Source: Pegea sp. RAD2-039 (lineage: Eukaryota > Chordata > Thaliacea > Salpida > Salpidae). Taken from it: a stretch of DNA of 64,000 bases. Where the stretch lies: contig JAQGEQ010000272.1 of the NCBI GenBank assembly GCA_034620365.1, positions 496,001-560,000 of the forward strand, in the 5' to 3' direction. The notes under the pieces are model-generated. The model did no database searches, was not told the DNA's origin, and was given only the letters and a program-made list of their open reading frames with translations. Positions 24,501-37,400 of the stretch are shown here, piece after piece. Numbering within the stretch: the first letter of the stretch is position 1; every line of letters begins with the position of its first letter. The position numbers were made by a program, and so were the translations under genes.

Positions 24501-25359
24501 AAAAGCAGCTAATCAACAAGAAGAACTTTGAAGATATATCTCTACGTAGACAAACTTGTACCAAATTACATAAAACTTTAAAACTGCTGCTGGTGTTTGG
24601 AAAGCAAAGATAGTTTGTTTAAGTTTGTTCAAAAGCCCATTGTTCAATTTCTAACATTTGTAACAAAAGTTAAGATTCAAAGCAGCAAAAACCTGAGTTT
24701 GAAGGCAGAAAAAAGTCAATAACCTAAAGACTTTTGAGGATAAACGAGCAGCTTAAATATTACTGGTTGGTTAAGATGCTCATATTTTAGCAGATTGAGT
24801 CATTTCAAAGATAAAACTTTTCAAATACTTTTCAGAGCAGCATTTGTTTTCAGTGGGCACAACTTTTCTTACGAATGAGTAATTTTCTAGTTACAATAAA
24901 AGCTGAAAATTAAAAATTATTGTAAACAGTGGTTAAAGCATCAAACGAAAGATTCAATGAATATAACGAAGAGACTACAGTGAAAAAGATGGTGTGCGTG
25001 AAGCAGAAAGTGAAAGGATACAAAAATAAAACCTTCACAGTAAAGATGTAATAACTTCTAACATATCAAAACATTTCAGGTTTTGGTTCAATAAATAAAA
25101 TATGTTAACCATCTGAAATGAAATCAGGAAATTATTTAAAGTTAATTTTTGATAAATGTTGATTAAAGGAGATTTGTAGTTGGCAGAATGTGAAATTGAA
25201 GCAGCCAAATGTGCTTGAAAATGAAGATTTAAGAAGACAGCATCTTTTATTTTACCGAATAGAAAGTTTTGATTTATTTCTTGTTTATAAAATAGAAATT
25301 ATAAAAACTAAAAGTACGTACACAAGCTATATAGTCATACAAATTATATAAGATCAAAG
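18508..25359. other. Gene desert between the GnRH and p53-family genes
   Basis: Nearly 7 kb of strongly AT-rich sequence without a supportable exon, RNA gene or tandem repeat. The short open frames at 19.58-19.85 kb overlap on opposite strands and show no domain or splice context. Confidence 0.5.
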
Positions 25360-28300
25360 TTATAAAAGTTGTTGGGTCAACGAAGAACTAATTCCAATAT
25401 TCTGAAGATTAGAATGAGAAGACTTTGAATATTCTTCTCTACTTTCTCTTTTTATTGAAGCATCAGGACCCACTCCTTCCATATTCCGAAGATATGTCAC
25501 ATTGAAAAGCTGAAAAATGAAACTAAGATTCAGCAAACAGTTTAGATTTCTCCTAAATATTCAAACTTCATTATTTGAACGTGAAAAAGTTTTCGCTTTT
25601 TACTTTAACTATTACTTTGTAAATAGAAGCTTCTTGAATAAATACACTCACCTCGCTACTATCTTCTTTATGTGAGCCTTCTACTCTTGGCACAGATGAA
25701 GAAACTGAACCTTTTGATAAAAGTTGTTACTTTAATTTAGTTAAGAAATATTCGAAGTAACTAACTCGAAGCATATGATAAAACTCTCTGATCAACTGGA
25801 TGATTTCTACTATCATGAATTTTTGAGTTTCTAAAAACAAAATCCTTTTAAACATCCGAACGCAGAATGATAAATCTTTAAACCTGTTATTTGAATCAGG
25901 AAGACTATTTTGAAGATTTTCTAACCAAGAATCCTTATTAGAAAGTGAAACATCAGGCACATCGCACCCAAGTTGAAGACTGTCTACAAAACCCCAATAC
26001 GAGCCACTAGTGCAACTGCTCACAACACTAGTAGGACACGAGTTAGGGGAAGCCCCGGTTGGAGTTGTTGTCAAAGATGGACTTGAATGAGATTGAAAGA
26101 TTGGAGCGTTGTGATTGGCTGGAGGGTTTTGTGGCGTCACAGAAAGAGGCTCAGATACTGAAAAGTTGTTCTTCATAACTGAAGATGCATCAACTATAGA
26201 AAGAAAAAGATGAGGATAAAAATCTTATTTGAAGATGTTTGATAACAAACCGTTGAAACGTCGAGTATCCGACGTGATAATTGTCGAAGGTTTAATTCTG
26301 TTAAATGTTTGTCGTTACTATTTGTTTCTACTTGTTACTGTTACTTACTGTCGGAACAAATTTGCGTGTTCTTCGTTATCATGACTTCTATAAGCTTCTA
26401 TTTGACTTGGACTGATCAAATCCATCAAATCTAAAGCTTCTTTCATCTTTCGAAGCAATTCAAACTTTTCTTTGCCACGAATCTGCAGCAATTTAATTAC
26501 TTGATGAAGTTTAAAAGAAAACAAGTTTTGAGAAGAAAGTAAAGATGAGGAGTAAGACTTGTAAATATTTGTTGTCAGAAGCTTTTCAAGCATCAAAAAA
26601 TCCCCTTTTAAAGTATAAACGGTTTATTCAAAAACTTTTAAAACAAATATTAAAGTTTAAACGTTTCAATTTAATGTTTACTGATCAACAGCTTTAAAGT
26701 TTCAATTTCTTTTAACAATTTAACTAAAAACAAAAGCTTAAAATTAATCTTACTCTTAGGATGAAATCTCCTGTATCCTGATCGTTTAAATTAGCAGCTC
26801 CTTGATTCAATCTTCTTCTTTTACTTCCTCCAACATGAGAGCTCTCCAAGATGTTGTGAATTTTTCCGTTTATAACTAAAAAATTACAATTTAAAAAACT
26901 AAATATGAAAACTTTCAAACTTGCTGACATTTGAAGCTATTTCTAGAAGATAAGGATCCGTAAGCAAAATTAGGGTCATTTTTGTTCGCTTTCTTTCTCC
27001 TTTCTTCTTGAGATCGATCTCTACCAGGGCAAGAACAGATCCGGACCTCCACAACTCTTCTTCCTAAAACTTGCCCGCTAGAGGGAGCAACAAGTCTGTA
27101 AATATGCAAATGAGATGAATCATACTTACTCTTTTTCTAAAGTGAAGCAAGTAAGCAGAGGTCTTCGATTAATCCCCCCAACACAGCTTGACAAGCACAT
27201 GAACTTGTAGAGGACTGTCGTGTACTCTGCTCCAACCTTTGAAGTTTTGAAGTTTCGATGTTGATATCGAAGCAATTTGCGTGAAACTACCTGAGGGCGT
27301 TCGTAGAGGACAGTGACACTCTCGCGTCCATCACTAGCAACATTGTAGTTGACATGACAATCATTTGTTCCTTCAGCTCGAATCAAATGTCCATTTGGTA
27401 TATAATGAACTGTTTAAAATGATTTAAAAATTAATTCTTGGCGGTTGGAGAGGCATATTTATCTAAGTATTAATTTTTATCTAAAACTTATTATATATTC
27501 GAATTTATATTTTTATTTATTTATTTGAAATATGATTGAGTTATATTGATGATTGATAAAATCTGGGCTCCTTAAAAGCTCCTAAAGATTGGAATAAGAA
27601 GCTGATTCGTAGAAGGCATTAGCTTCAAGATTACTAAGTTGCAAAAATGGATCCATATTTGCTTCTATAGATGAATTGAAGTTTGAAAAAGAAGATTAAT
27701 GAAATCAGCTCCATATGGATCAGAGAATAGAAGAGGGAAGACAAGAAGTGATGTAGATCGGCGCCCTGGAAAGCCATTATCAATCACTATCCTGTTCTTG
27801 GGTACGAGGACGACATTAACAAGAATTTCAACATCTAGAGATGTGTTGGGTAACTCCAATAACGAAATCAGTGATCTAAGCTTAATATTGAATTCTGTAA
27901 AGTTTTCCTGCAAGATATTTTGAAACCTCTCGATCCTATAATCTTTTATAATTTTTAGTAAAGAGATCGTATTAACATAGTTTGTCGTAGATGATAATTT
28001 AAACTTCTTTTAGATGTATTGATGCCACAAAAATATTACAAAAAGATAATTTAGAAAAGTTGAGAAACGAAATGTTATTTCTTGATGTAAAAACTTATTT
28101 ATGCTTCTATTAGTGCTAATCACAAATAGTTAAATTGGTGACAATATTATACCTCAGAATTAAAGTACAAAAATACTTTCCGCAGTTCTTTACAACACTA
28201 AAATATGATCTTGGTTTGTGGGTCAAACTCATAGGCTTATAAATGTATTTGTATAGCTTCTTACAACAAACTTAAAGTTTCCTTTTAAGTGACCTGTTTT

Positions 28301-31300
28301 TCGCTTTATAAACATTACAAAATGTAAAAAATTGTTTTCTGGTATGATAAGCAAAATATCTACAAAAAGTTATGAAATGAGTTGTTTGTAAATATTCAAA
28401 AAGTATAAAAACGTAGTTTTAAAAAATAATTTAATAAAAAACAGCTAAATGTTTTATCTAATTCAAACTAATAAATCAAATTTTGATTATATGTTCAAAA
28501 ATTTTCAGAATTTAATTACAAAATTGCATAAAAGTTCAAAGATTTTAACACAGCTACGGGTTTGTTTTGAAATATTTTTTACATATGTAGAGATTTGAAA
28601 GTTTAAGATGAAATATGACAATAAACTGACGTGATAAAGTGTTGTTGCAACTCTTTGTAGAGTTTTCAATACTTCTTTGCCAAAACTTTCTCTTTTTTTG
28701 GACTGTTAAACAAATAAAAATGTTCGTGACACAAAAGCTAAAAATAACAGGATTTTTTCTTGTGTATGTTCCTTTTACTTTTTGTAACATAACACTAGAC
28801 TTATTCATTTGTTGCTTATGTGTTGTTTGATTTATGAATAAAGAAAATCAATTCATTTGTTGTCATCAATATATTTGTCATCAGCAAAATTTTATTGACA
28901 AGCACTAGGTGTGCTAGCTTCGAGTGAAACTTTGATTTGAATTTACTTGAAAGAAACTTTAGAGTCATCCATCAAGATGCCTTAAATACTTTATCTTTCA
29001 CTTTAATTACAACTGACTTTGAAATCACATCTAAATAATCTATGCAAGATCAAACACAGCTTGCTCAACACTTCAACGATTTTATGTTTAAATCAATAAA
29101 TTTTGATCTGTGTAAATCTTAAGATACCTCTTATGATAAAAACGATTAGATAACAAGCATAAGAGGCACAAATAAATCTACCATCAAGTTTTGTGGAAAT
29201 TCCAACCAGTAGACTTAAGCTCTAAGATCAAAGTAGATTTATATGAAAATATGAAATTTAGCTCTAAAAGCTTCTTTAAGAGGCACTTGAAAGCTATAGA
29301 TGATTTCGCAGTTATTAATGCAAGTAGACAATGTTTTGGTGCTGATGCCTCATGGTCTAGACAACATTTTGTCTCTTAGGGCCTCAAAGTCTTAAAAGTT
29401 TCAAAGAAAAAAATAATTTTTTTAAACTTACCTTCATCTGGTATTTTATGATTTGGACACCTGGTCACGATATCGGTGACATGCTCAGGCCTTTTAAAGA
29501 CTGGTATCGCTCTGATGAGACATCCTGCTGGAGGTAGCCTCGCTGCACACTTGAAACGGATTGGACAAGTGACATTCATCTTCACGAAGAGTTTATTGAG
29601 TGGTTTTGAGTACTGCAAAAGATCAGGTATTTGTGTTGAAGGGATAGTCACTTAAATTGATTCTTTGATCTCTTTAAAATAAGCATTCTGTATGCTTGAA
29701 TGTTTAACTAATAGAAAATTTAATTATTAGCAAGAAAGACATCAAAGGTTTTCTATCTATGATAACTTCACATACCTAATCATAAAAGTCTTGAAAAAGT
29801 AACTCAAAAAACAAAATTATTAAATATTTTAAGTTTGATTAAAAGTAAAAAATAAAGAGTATTTGAAAGATCAACTTATTTCTCTATTAGAATAAAGTTA
29901 ATGAAATATGTTGTTTCTTTTTGAAGAGCTTTATTTAATAAGACAATTTGAAAACCAGTTAAAGTATATATGCTAAGCCTTTGTGTTTATTCAACTAGAT
30001 GTATATAACTTTATTTGCAAGTATGCAGATGTAATCTTATACGACTGGACTGTGTCCTTAGAATAAATTTTTCTAGTTGTGTGTTTGCAGAGCTAAAGTT
30101 AAAATAGAATCAATTGGAAACATATATATGACTTGTTATTCATCGAAATTAAAAGTCAAATGATATTATAGAAAGAAATTCACAAATAGTTAATAAATAG
30201 AAAGTTAATAATGGAAAGGATTTATAGAGTGAAGTATTGAAAAGAATATTACGGATGTAATGTTGTATTGAACAAAGGATTCTAAAAATTTTCAATAAAA
30301 TCATTCACTACAGGTACTCAAAATTTATAACCAGATGCCAAAGGTCATAATTGAAAGAACTACAATAAGAAATTCCAGTCGAATAAAAGTTGCTGTGATT
30401 ATTTTTTATTGAAATGAACGGGTTTACATAAAGAGTAAATGAAAGCATCTTAAATGATGTCTGTGAGGTATTTAATGTAATCATTAAGACTTCTATTGAC
30501 GGAAAAGCCTTGATTTATAGAGTTAGTCAAAAACCTTGTAGTAATTGGTCATTGTGGTAACCTTAGTTGATCTTCTTTTTGAGAAATTTTTGATTTAAAT
30601 GTTAAAGCTTGATAAAACTAAACTACTTACTGTGTATTGAGCACTTTTCGGGGCATACTCAGTTAATTCACCAAAATCAATTTGAAAATCAAAGTCTCCT
30701 GGATAATCAGTACTAAAAAAATTGAGGTAGTTTAGAAAGTTTTTATTAAAAAATGATTTCTAATTTTGATTAGAATTAAAGAATACTAAACTAAAAGCCA
30801 CTAGCAGTGCCATTATGTTAAGACGCCGTCTTTGTTCAACTTAATCAAAGTCCTAGGTATGATGCAAGTTGTATTTGCAAAGTAAACAGAAATTTATTAC
30901 TTTAAGAAATCGTTTTGACTAAGCCAATAAGTTGATCAAGTTTTGCGTGTGGCCAATTTGTTCCAAAAAACAATCAGACAAAAAAAGAGGAAAGCAAACA
31001 AAATACAAGTGGTTGGAGTTAACATTAGATAGTGACGGTCACATTATCTGATATTTGTATTCTTTCTCAGAGTTCAAGTTTTATTGAAACTTGAAACTTT
31101 TAAAAATCTATGAATCAGCAATTTTTGTAAACTTTATTTACTTCTAGTTAAACTATAAACAATAATGGTTTGTATATGAGTTACGGATAAAGAATAAATA
31201 CTTTTGGTAATTTCAGAATGCATTTTTAAAACAAAGGGGGATTATCAAAAGATCAAAATAGTTGTTGGTTTGAAACATAGAAGAATGTTGTTAAAAGTAA

Positions 31301-32860
31301 GTGACCAGCTTGCAACAAATCTATAAACTGATTTCCAATTTTTACCAAGCAGTCTTTAAATTAAACAAATTGACAAAGCTTTTCGAACAAAATAAAAGAT
31401 TCAGTTCATATTGAAAAGTCAAAAATCATATTTATTCTGTGGACTTTAATGTTGCTTTAACAACAATAAAACTCTTTATTCGCTTCTAAATTGTTCAATA
31501 TAGTATTAAAAAAGCTTTTCAGGCATTTTTATTTTTTAACAATGCTTGCGTTAATGTCAGTATATAAAAAAATGATAATTATAATTACCTTTCCATCAAT
31601 GATAAGAATAGATTTTAAAATGAATAAATTGATACTATTTAGAAAGCAACAATTTTAAAGATATCTAAAGCTATACGGAAAAATTATCTCTTCTTAAAAT
31701 CTGTAACATTTTTAACAAAGTTTTGGAAATTAATTCTATAAAGTAAGAAATTATTTTAAATTTTTACTAAAATATTTCTTCATTTTTGTTATCGGAGAAA
31801 ATTTAATTGGGATATATAAGCAAATAAAGTTTTTGGACGATAGAATTTTACAAACAAAAAAGTAAAAGAAAATAACAAAATATAAATTTGTTGAAAATTA
31901 TCTTGAGTTATCACAATTAGGACCTTAAAATAGGAATCAAAAGAACTTTAAAAATCTACCAGATCATTATAATCACATTTTGATCATTTAAATTATTTTT
32001 CCTTATCTCAGATCGATATATTTTTTAAAAAGTTGTTTTTCAAGTCCTCCTAAAAGATGTGAAAAAGTACTGATATGTTTCAGCTAAAACATCACAAAAG
32101 AATTTGATAAGTTTGCTGGTTATAATCATTTTGTACCAAATGGCAAACTGGTTTCTAAGCATAAAACACCTCTTCAGAAAGTAACTTTCTTACTTAGCTG
32201 GAATTGAAGGTTTAGTCGATGGTGATGTTGGGTAATCAAAGCCTCGTGAAGGGCTTGGGGTAAATGTTCCAGGGGTACCGTGACCAGCCACACTTTCAAT
32301 AGATGCTGGACTGTGGGTCTGATTGTAATGAGAGTTTAAAGCAACTTGTGTCAGATTGCTGTTTGTCTTTGTAAAAAAGAAACGAGTTTAGAAGTCAACA
32401 CGAAAATGAGATCTTTGTTTTTACCTGAATCAAACAGTTTTGTTGATGTAACTCATTTGACATACTTCTCATGTTGTTAACCTCATTTGCATATGACACT
32501 GAACAAGGGTTGTACGCCGCCTACAAATTCAGGTGAACACTTTCAAAAATCTTTCTTAATTCAAATATTTGAAATAAAGAAGAAATATTTTAGTTTGTAA
32601 CAAAACCAGTTGCTCTTCAGACATTTTATTTTTTATTATTTGATGAAAACAATAATTAAAAAACCTTTTAGTCAATAAAAAATCAATTTTCTTAAGCTCT
32701 AATCAATGAATTCTTAAGATAATGTTAAAAGTTTTAAATCGTTTTTATCAGAAGTTCAATAATTTGTAAAATCTGAAACCTCTTCATATTCAAATAAAGC
32801 TGGAGAGTTGACTGAATATCTTGATTCGTCATTTGATTGGTTAACACAAAGTTTCATCAT
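25360..32860 (-). CDS. p53/p63/p73 family transcription factor
   Basis: Fifteen exons: 32780-32860, 32425-32520, 32194-32366, 30631-30712, 29432-29612, 27291-27409, 27130-27236, 26929-27095, 26754-26875, 26349-26482, 26251-26297, 25884-26193, 25766-25830, 25652-25710 and 25360-25509. Phases close to 630 residues. The DNA-binding domain is clear: NTDYPG at its start, [22 protein letters not shown], the zinc ligands in TRCPNHK and FMCLSSC, then VGGINRRP (contact Arg, human R248) and [13 protein letters not shown] (human R273, R280). KRRR follows as a nuclear signal. The tetramerisation domain is [20 protein letters not shown]. The C-terminus is S/T/P-rich and ends without a SAM domain; it contains IKRE, a sumoylation consensus similar to the p63/p73 C-terminal IKEE. 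It binds DNA as a tetramer and controls stress and germline quality responses. The ATG at 32860 may be internal: a candidate upstream exon joins in phase. Confidence 0.93.
27410..29431. other. p53-family intron 5 containing an unexplained open stretch (about 27.6-27.96 kb)
   Basis: This 2-kb intron lies within the DNA-binding-domain exons. From about 27665 to 27960 it holds a less AT-rich segment with a minus-strand open frame of at least 83 codons. It includes [20 protein letters not shown] and ends at 27665. The plus strand is also open there. No family is recognised; it could be decayed transposon sequence or an unknown nested or alternative exon. Confidence 0.35.
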
Positions 32861-34013
32861 GATGACTAGTAAGTTGCAACTTTAGTTACAAATCAGTTTT
32901 ACAGTTGTTAGTTGCAAACAAAATTTCTGTTTATTCACAATAAAAACTCTTTAAGCAGCTTTCCATCAAAGCGGCTAGAAAAATAAAGTGTTAAAATATA
33001 TATTTAAAAAGATAAGATTTAAATTGTTACTTTTACGTGACTTCAATTGAAAATAATTCTGTATTTGTAGATTAATTAATAACAAGACCGCAATATTTGA
33101 AGTTGTTATGTACTTGCAAAAGGTTACTTTAAAATTTATTGAAATTTTAGTTTACTTTGCAGCTTACAAGAAGCTTAAAGTTTTCTTAATACTATTTTGA
33201 TTTATTGCTACTTTTTTAAGATTACATTTTTTATTTTGAAAACTAGTATAACAAAATATAGTAAAAGCTTTAATAGAATGTTGTAAAACTTCTCAAAAAT
33301 TTTAATCTTATTATTTTTCAAAGAAATCAATAAAAAAACTTGAAGCAGAACAAATAGAAGTTTTAAATTCGTTTAAAAACAAACATTCGTCCTCTAATTC
33401 TGTATAATATGAAAATCTTGGCACCAATAGAAAAATATTAGTTTAAGTGTAACAGAAAGTTTGTTTATCAGATTTTCATTTCAACAATAATATTTTTATT
33501 TATGATTTTAAACAAGTTAACAGAACTTAAGTCAACGGTTTTCCGATTCATTCTTTGATTCAAACACGGAGTCTAACATCTATTTTTTAAAGCAATATCT
33601 CTTATTTTCAGTATTAAAAATTAAAAAGTACTTAATATTTAATTTGTTAATTTAGTTTTTATATAAAATATTTTACGTTTAGTAATCAAACTTGAAAGAC
33701 CCAGAAACCCTATTTGATGGTAGCGTTAATGCTTCATTATTAAATAAAATAATTTTTCAAGTATTTTGTATAACTTTTTTATAAATATTGATTGCCAAAA
33801 TAAATGTACAAAATTAAAAATAAAAATATTCCGAAATATTTTTCATAATAATAAATTTTGAAGCATATAAAATAATTTTTATAAAATTATCAAAATAACT
33901 CCTGAAATTCAAATAATTTCAAATAAAAAGTTAAAACTTTGATAACTGAATAATAAAATAAAAATTCTCTAAATTATCATTTAATTTCTGTAATTAAATA
34001 ATTTTAAACAAAC

Positions 34014-34107
34014 CGTTACAACAATTAAAATCTAATGAAGCTAACAGTTCAGTTGTACTTGCTGGTTGCCATGACGCAAAGTCGAGAAGATTGGAATATG
34101 ATGTCAG
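34014..34107 (-). CDS. Candidate upstream exon of the p53-family gene (transactivation-domain-like)
   Basis: Upstream of the first assigned exon, the minus strand is open and reads SNLLDFASWQPASTTELLAS then LDFNCCN, ending AAC G at a GT donor (34013/34014) in phase 1. The next exon can begin after an AG at 32866-32867 (ttactag|TCATCATG), which gives GTC and continues in frame into the assigned ATG exon. The acidic-hydrophobic-Trp composition resembles a p53-family activation domain, which the assigned exons otherwise lack. The 5' boundary and ATG are not resolved; there is no AG acceptor close by. Confidence 0.4.
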
Positions 34108-34418
34108 CAAACAGGTTAATAAGAAGCAAACATTGAAAAGTTTTGAGAGATTATTCGAGAGGGGGGTAAGAAAAAAGAAGCTTCGTTGAGATGACGGTTA
34201 GATTCAAGGAAATTGAAAGAAGGATGAATAAAAAGATGGATTACAGCAAAGATCAGAAAAATCTTCTTTTAGATTTAATGAAAAAGATTGTGATGATGAA
34301 GATCTTTTGCAGTTTAGGATTATCTTGGATGAAGCATTATTACTTTAATGTCGTGATGTAAGTTGCGTTTTTGCGCATTTATTTGCATACGATCAAAAAC
34401 ACAGCTGGTAAAACTTCC

Positions 34419-34426
34419 TTTAAATA
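34419..34426 (-). promoter_or_regulatory. Possible TATA element upstream of the p53-family gene
   Basis: TATTTAAA on the minus strand, about 310 bp upstream of the candidate activation-domain exon. It is followed 35 bp downstream by an octamer ATGCAAAT (34380-34387). The 34.05-34.42 kb region is richer in GC than the surrounding desert, as expected for a promoter and 5' UTR. Confidence 0.3.
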
Positions 34427-34429
34427 CTC

Positions 34430-37400
34430 GGTGGTATTTGCCATTTGAATTTCCTCATTGTTATAAAATGATTGCTTCAAACAATAATGAAAACAAATAA
34501 TTGGAAAGCTGAAAAAAAGTAGAAAGAAATAAAAGTTAAAAGAGAATTATTCAAACTGCTGAATTTACTACATCAATCCTGAAAATTTCTTTTTCGTAAG
34601 AAATGAAAATCTATGTAAAAACATTTGACTAATAAAGCAAATAATAAGGATAAAAAGAAAAGTTTTATGGAATTATTAATTAAGTTGTATATTTCAGCTA
34701 ATTATATTCAAATTAGAATTCGGTTTTAATTAAACTAATTACCTAGTTCAAATATTTGGAATTAAATTTCTTTACTCACGTAATTTACAAATAATATTTT
34801 ATAACCAAAACAGATTTGAATGAAAAGTTAATTATTAAAAGATTCTAATTTTTTCGACACTTTAAACAAAGTTTTTTTTTGTTCGTTAAAAACCAGTCAT
34901 TTTGAAGATGTTGTCTGGACGTTATTGATACAGCTAGATAAGACTACAACATCACCAAAATAAATTTCAATAATGAAGATTAAAAAGATCGTTTTAATGC
35001 AATTGTAGTAAATTTTTTACTAACTTAAATTATAAGACACATTTTGTAATCGAATACGATCTATAATAGAATATTTACAAATCAAATTTTCAAATTAAAT
35101 TTGTTCAAGGTATATCTACAGCTATTAAGTAGAATTATGCATAGTCAGAACCTGAGCTTGTAAAAATATTGAAAATAGTTTTCGTAAACAAAACTATTTA
35201 ATCTTAAAGTTAGTTTTCAAAATATATGTTTGAGATAGACATATTATATCGGAAATATTGAAATAAATTTTATTTTTATTCATTATTCTACATAAATAAT
35301 AGTATTACAACTTCAATAAATTGTTTGTTATGAAGATGCCTGTCTTATATTCATGCTTTTACTGCAGATTTCTAGAGCTAACATTTAAAATTTTGTTTTG
35401 TTGACAACTTTAAACTAGATGAGTCCTTAAGTTAATTTAAATAACATTTTCAATTTCCAGACTTAACCACTGTTAGGTAAATACTTTTATGCATTTATTT
35501 ATTACAATAAATGCAAAGGAGAGTGCCTGAAGAGAGTACTTCTCGCTAACACACATTCGCAAAATTAATCATAATAATAAATTGTTCTTTTAATTATAAA
35601 ATTACCTTAAGTTGCAAACGATTTTTAAACTTTAAAATTTGTAAAAATAAAAAATACGAAAAAAAGTTCTAAAACAAAACTATTATTATTACCTCATTAC
35701 AAATAGAACTTTGATAAAAAGTTAGTTTTGCTTAATAATAAAAAATCATTTTAAGAACTTTCAAAAAATATTACAAAATAAACACAACTAAGTATTTACT
35801 TTTTTAAAAGCTTAAATATTAGTCGTGAAAATATTTCAAATTTTTTATAATAGCTTCTTACATCAATGAATCAAACCAAAAAATCCCATGATGATCTAAT
35901 AGACTGAAGATGTATTAAAGATGTTACTCTATAAATATGTTTTTCTGAATATAATTCTGCCAAGTTATTTCAAACTCATAAATTTGAATGTAATAAAACC
36001 TTAAAGTTTAGTAACACTTGATGGTTTATGAGCTCAGATATTCAAGTGATTTGAATTTGACATCGTAAATACGGACAATGACTAAAACGGCAGTTAAAGA
36101 AAAACAAACCACTTTTTCCTGGTTGTTTCATAAGCCAAGTACACTTTTCTTTTGTTCTTGTTTAAACTGATAGCCGTTGTAGTAAAAAGATAAAAGTTAA
36201 AGAAAAACAAACATTTAGACTTTTGATAAGGTGTTTCGTATTTCAAAAAGTATTATTGTAAGCTTTAAAAAGTTTGTAACATTTAAAACTTTTTTCTCAT
36301 AAAATAAGAATTGTAATTTAAAATCACTTAAATAAATTGTTTTGAATGATTATACAACTTAAAAAAACAAGCAAATAAAGTACAGAAAAGTTGTAAGACC
36401 TTTAAATTATCTGTCAAATGTTTTGTTAACTGTTAAAACAAATAAATTTGTGAATGTTTTTGTAAATTCCTTCTTTAGACTTTTCTAAATAGAAAAAATT
36501 TTTAATTTATTAAAATAGTTACAAAATGATGTTTAAAAAATAAGCAATTAATATATCTTGATTTTTTTCAAGTTTAAAATTGCAATGCAAATTGTTGACT
36601 TAAATTAATTGTCTAAAAAGTAGGCAGAAACCTAGAAACCAGATCCGAAAAAAATCAAATAATAAACAAAAAGTTGTTTTTTGAGTCAAAAACCAAACAG
36701 AAATTTATTCTTAGAAATATTTGTAAAGTTTCAAAAAGCTCTGATAAAATCCATCTTTCTTGTGAAAAGTCAGAAGGTTAAAAACAAAATAATTGAAGGA
36801 AGTAAAGTAGTTTAGGGTTTTAGTGAAACCATTAATGTCGTTTAAGCCCCAACCCGGGTTGTTTGCTGTAAGCAAACTTTATAAGTCAACCGTTTGATTG
36901 TGTTATAGATTGACCATGCGTTGCCAATAGCAGCTAAGGCTTTGACAAAATGACGTAGAAAACGCGTTATTATGATGCTACCAATAATCCTTAAACATAT
37001 TATTAGAATTTATTTCAAGCTTCAATATTTGTTTGAACATTTTAAAACTTTTATTACAAATAAATTACCTGATTGAAATTTGGAAGTTTTAAACAGTTTT
37101 CTCTATAAATCTATCTAAGTTTTTCGATAACTTTTTGGCATCATTTTTTACATAAGCGGCCTGTGCTTTCATCTATCTTTTTTTGTTTGTTGAATTTCCT
37201 TTGAAAATATGAAAGTTTAAATATTTAAATTAGAGAATTTATTTTCTGTCTACAAAAAATAACTTCTGATTTTTAATTAACTTTCAAGACATTTAGTCAT
37301 TATTTTTTTTATCTTATACTTGGTTTTTTATTTGTAAATTAATTTTTAGGTTTATAATATTTCTCCTTACACATCTCTACATTCCAAGTAATACTTTCCA

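Noticed and set aside
29191..29379. Plus-strand 62-codon frame with [15 protein letters not shown]
   Set aside because: No splice context or family; lies inside a p53-family intron on the opposite strand. Possibly decayed transposon, but unsupported.
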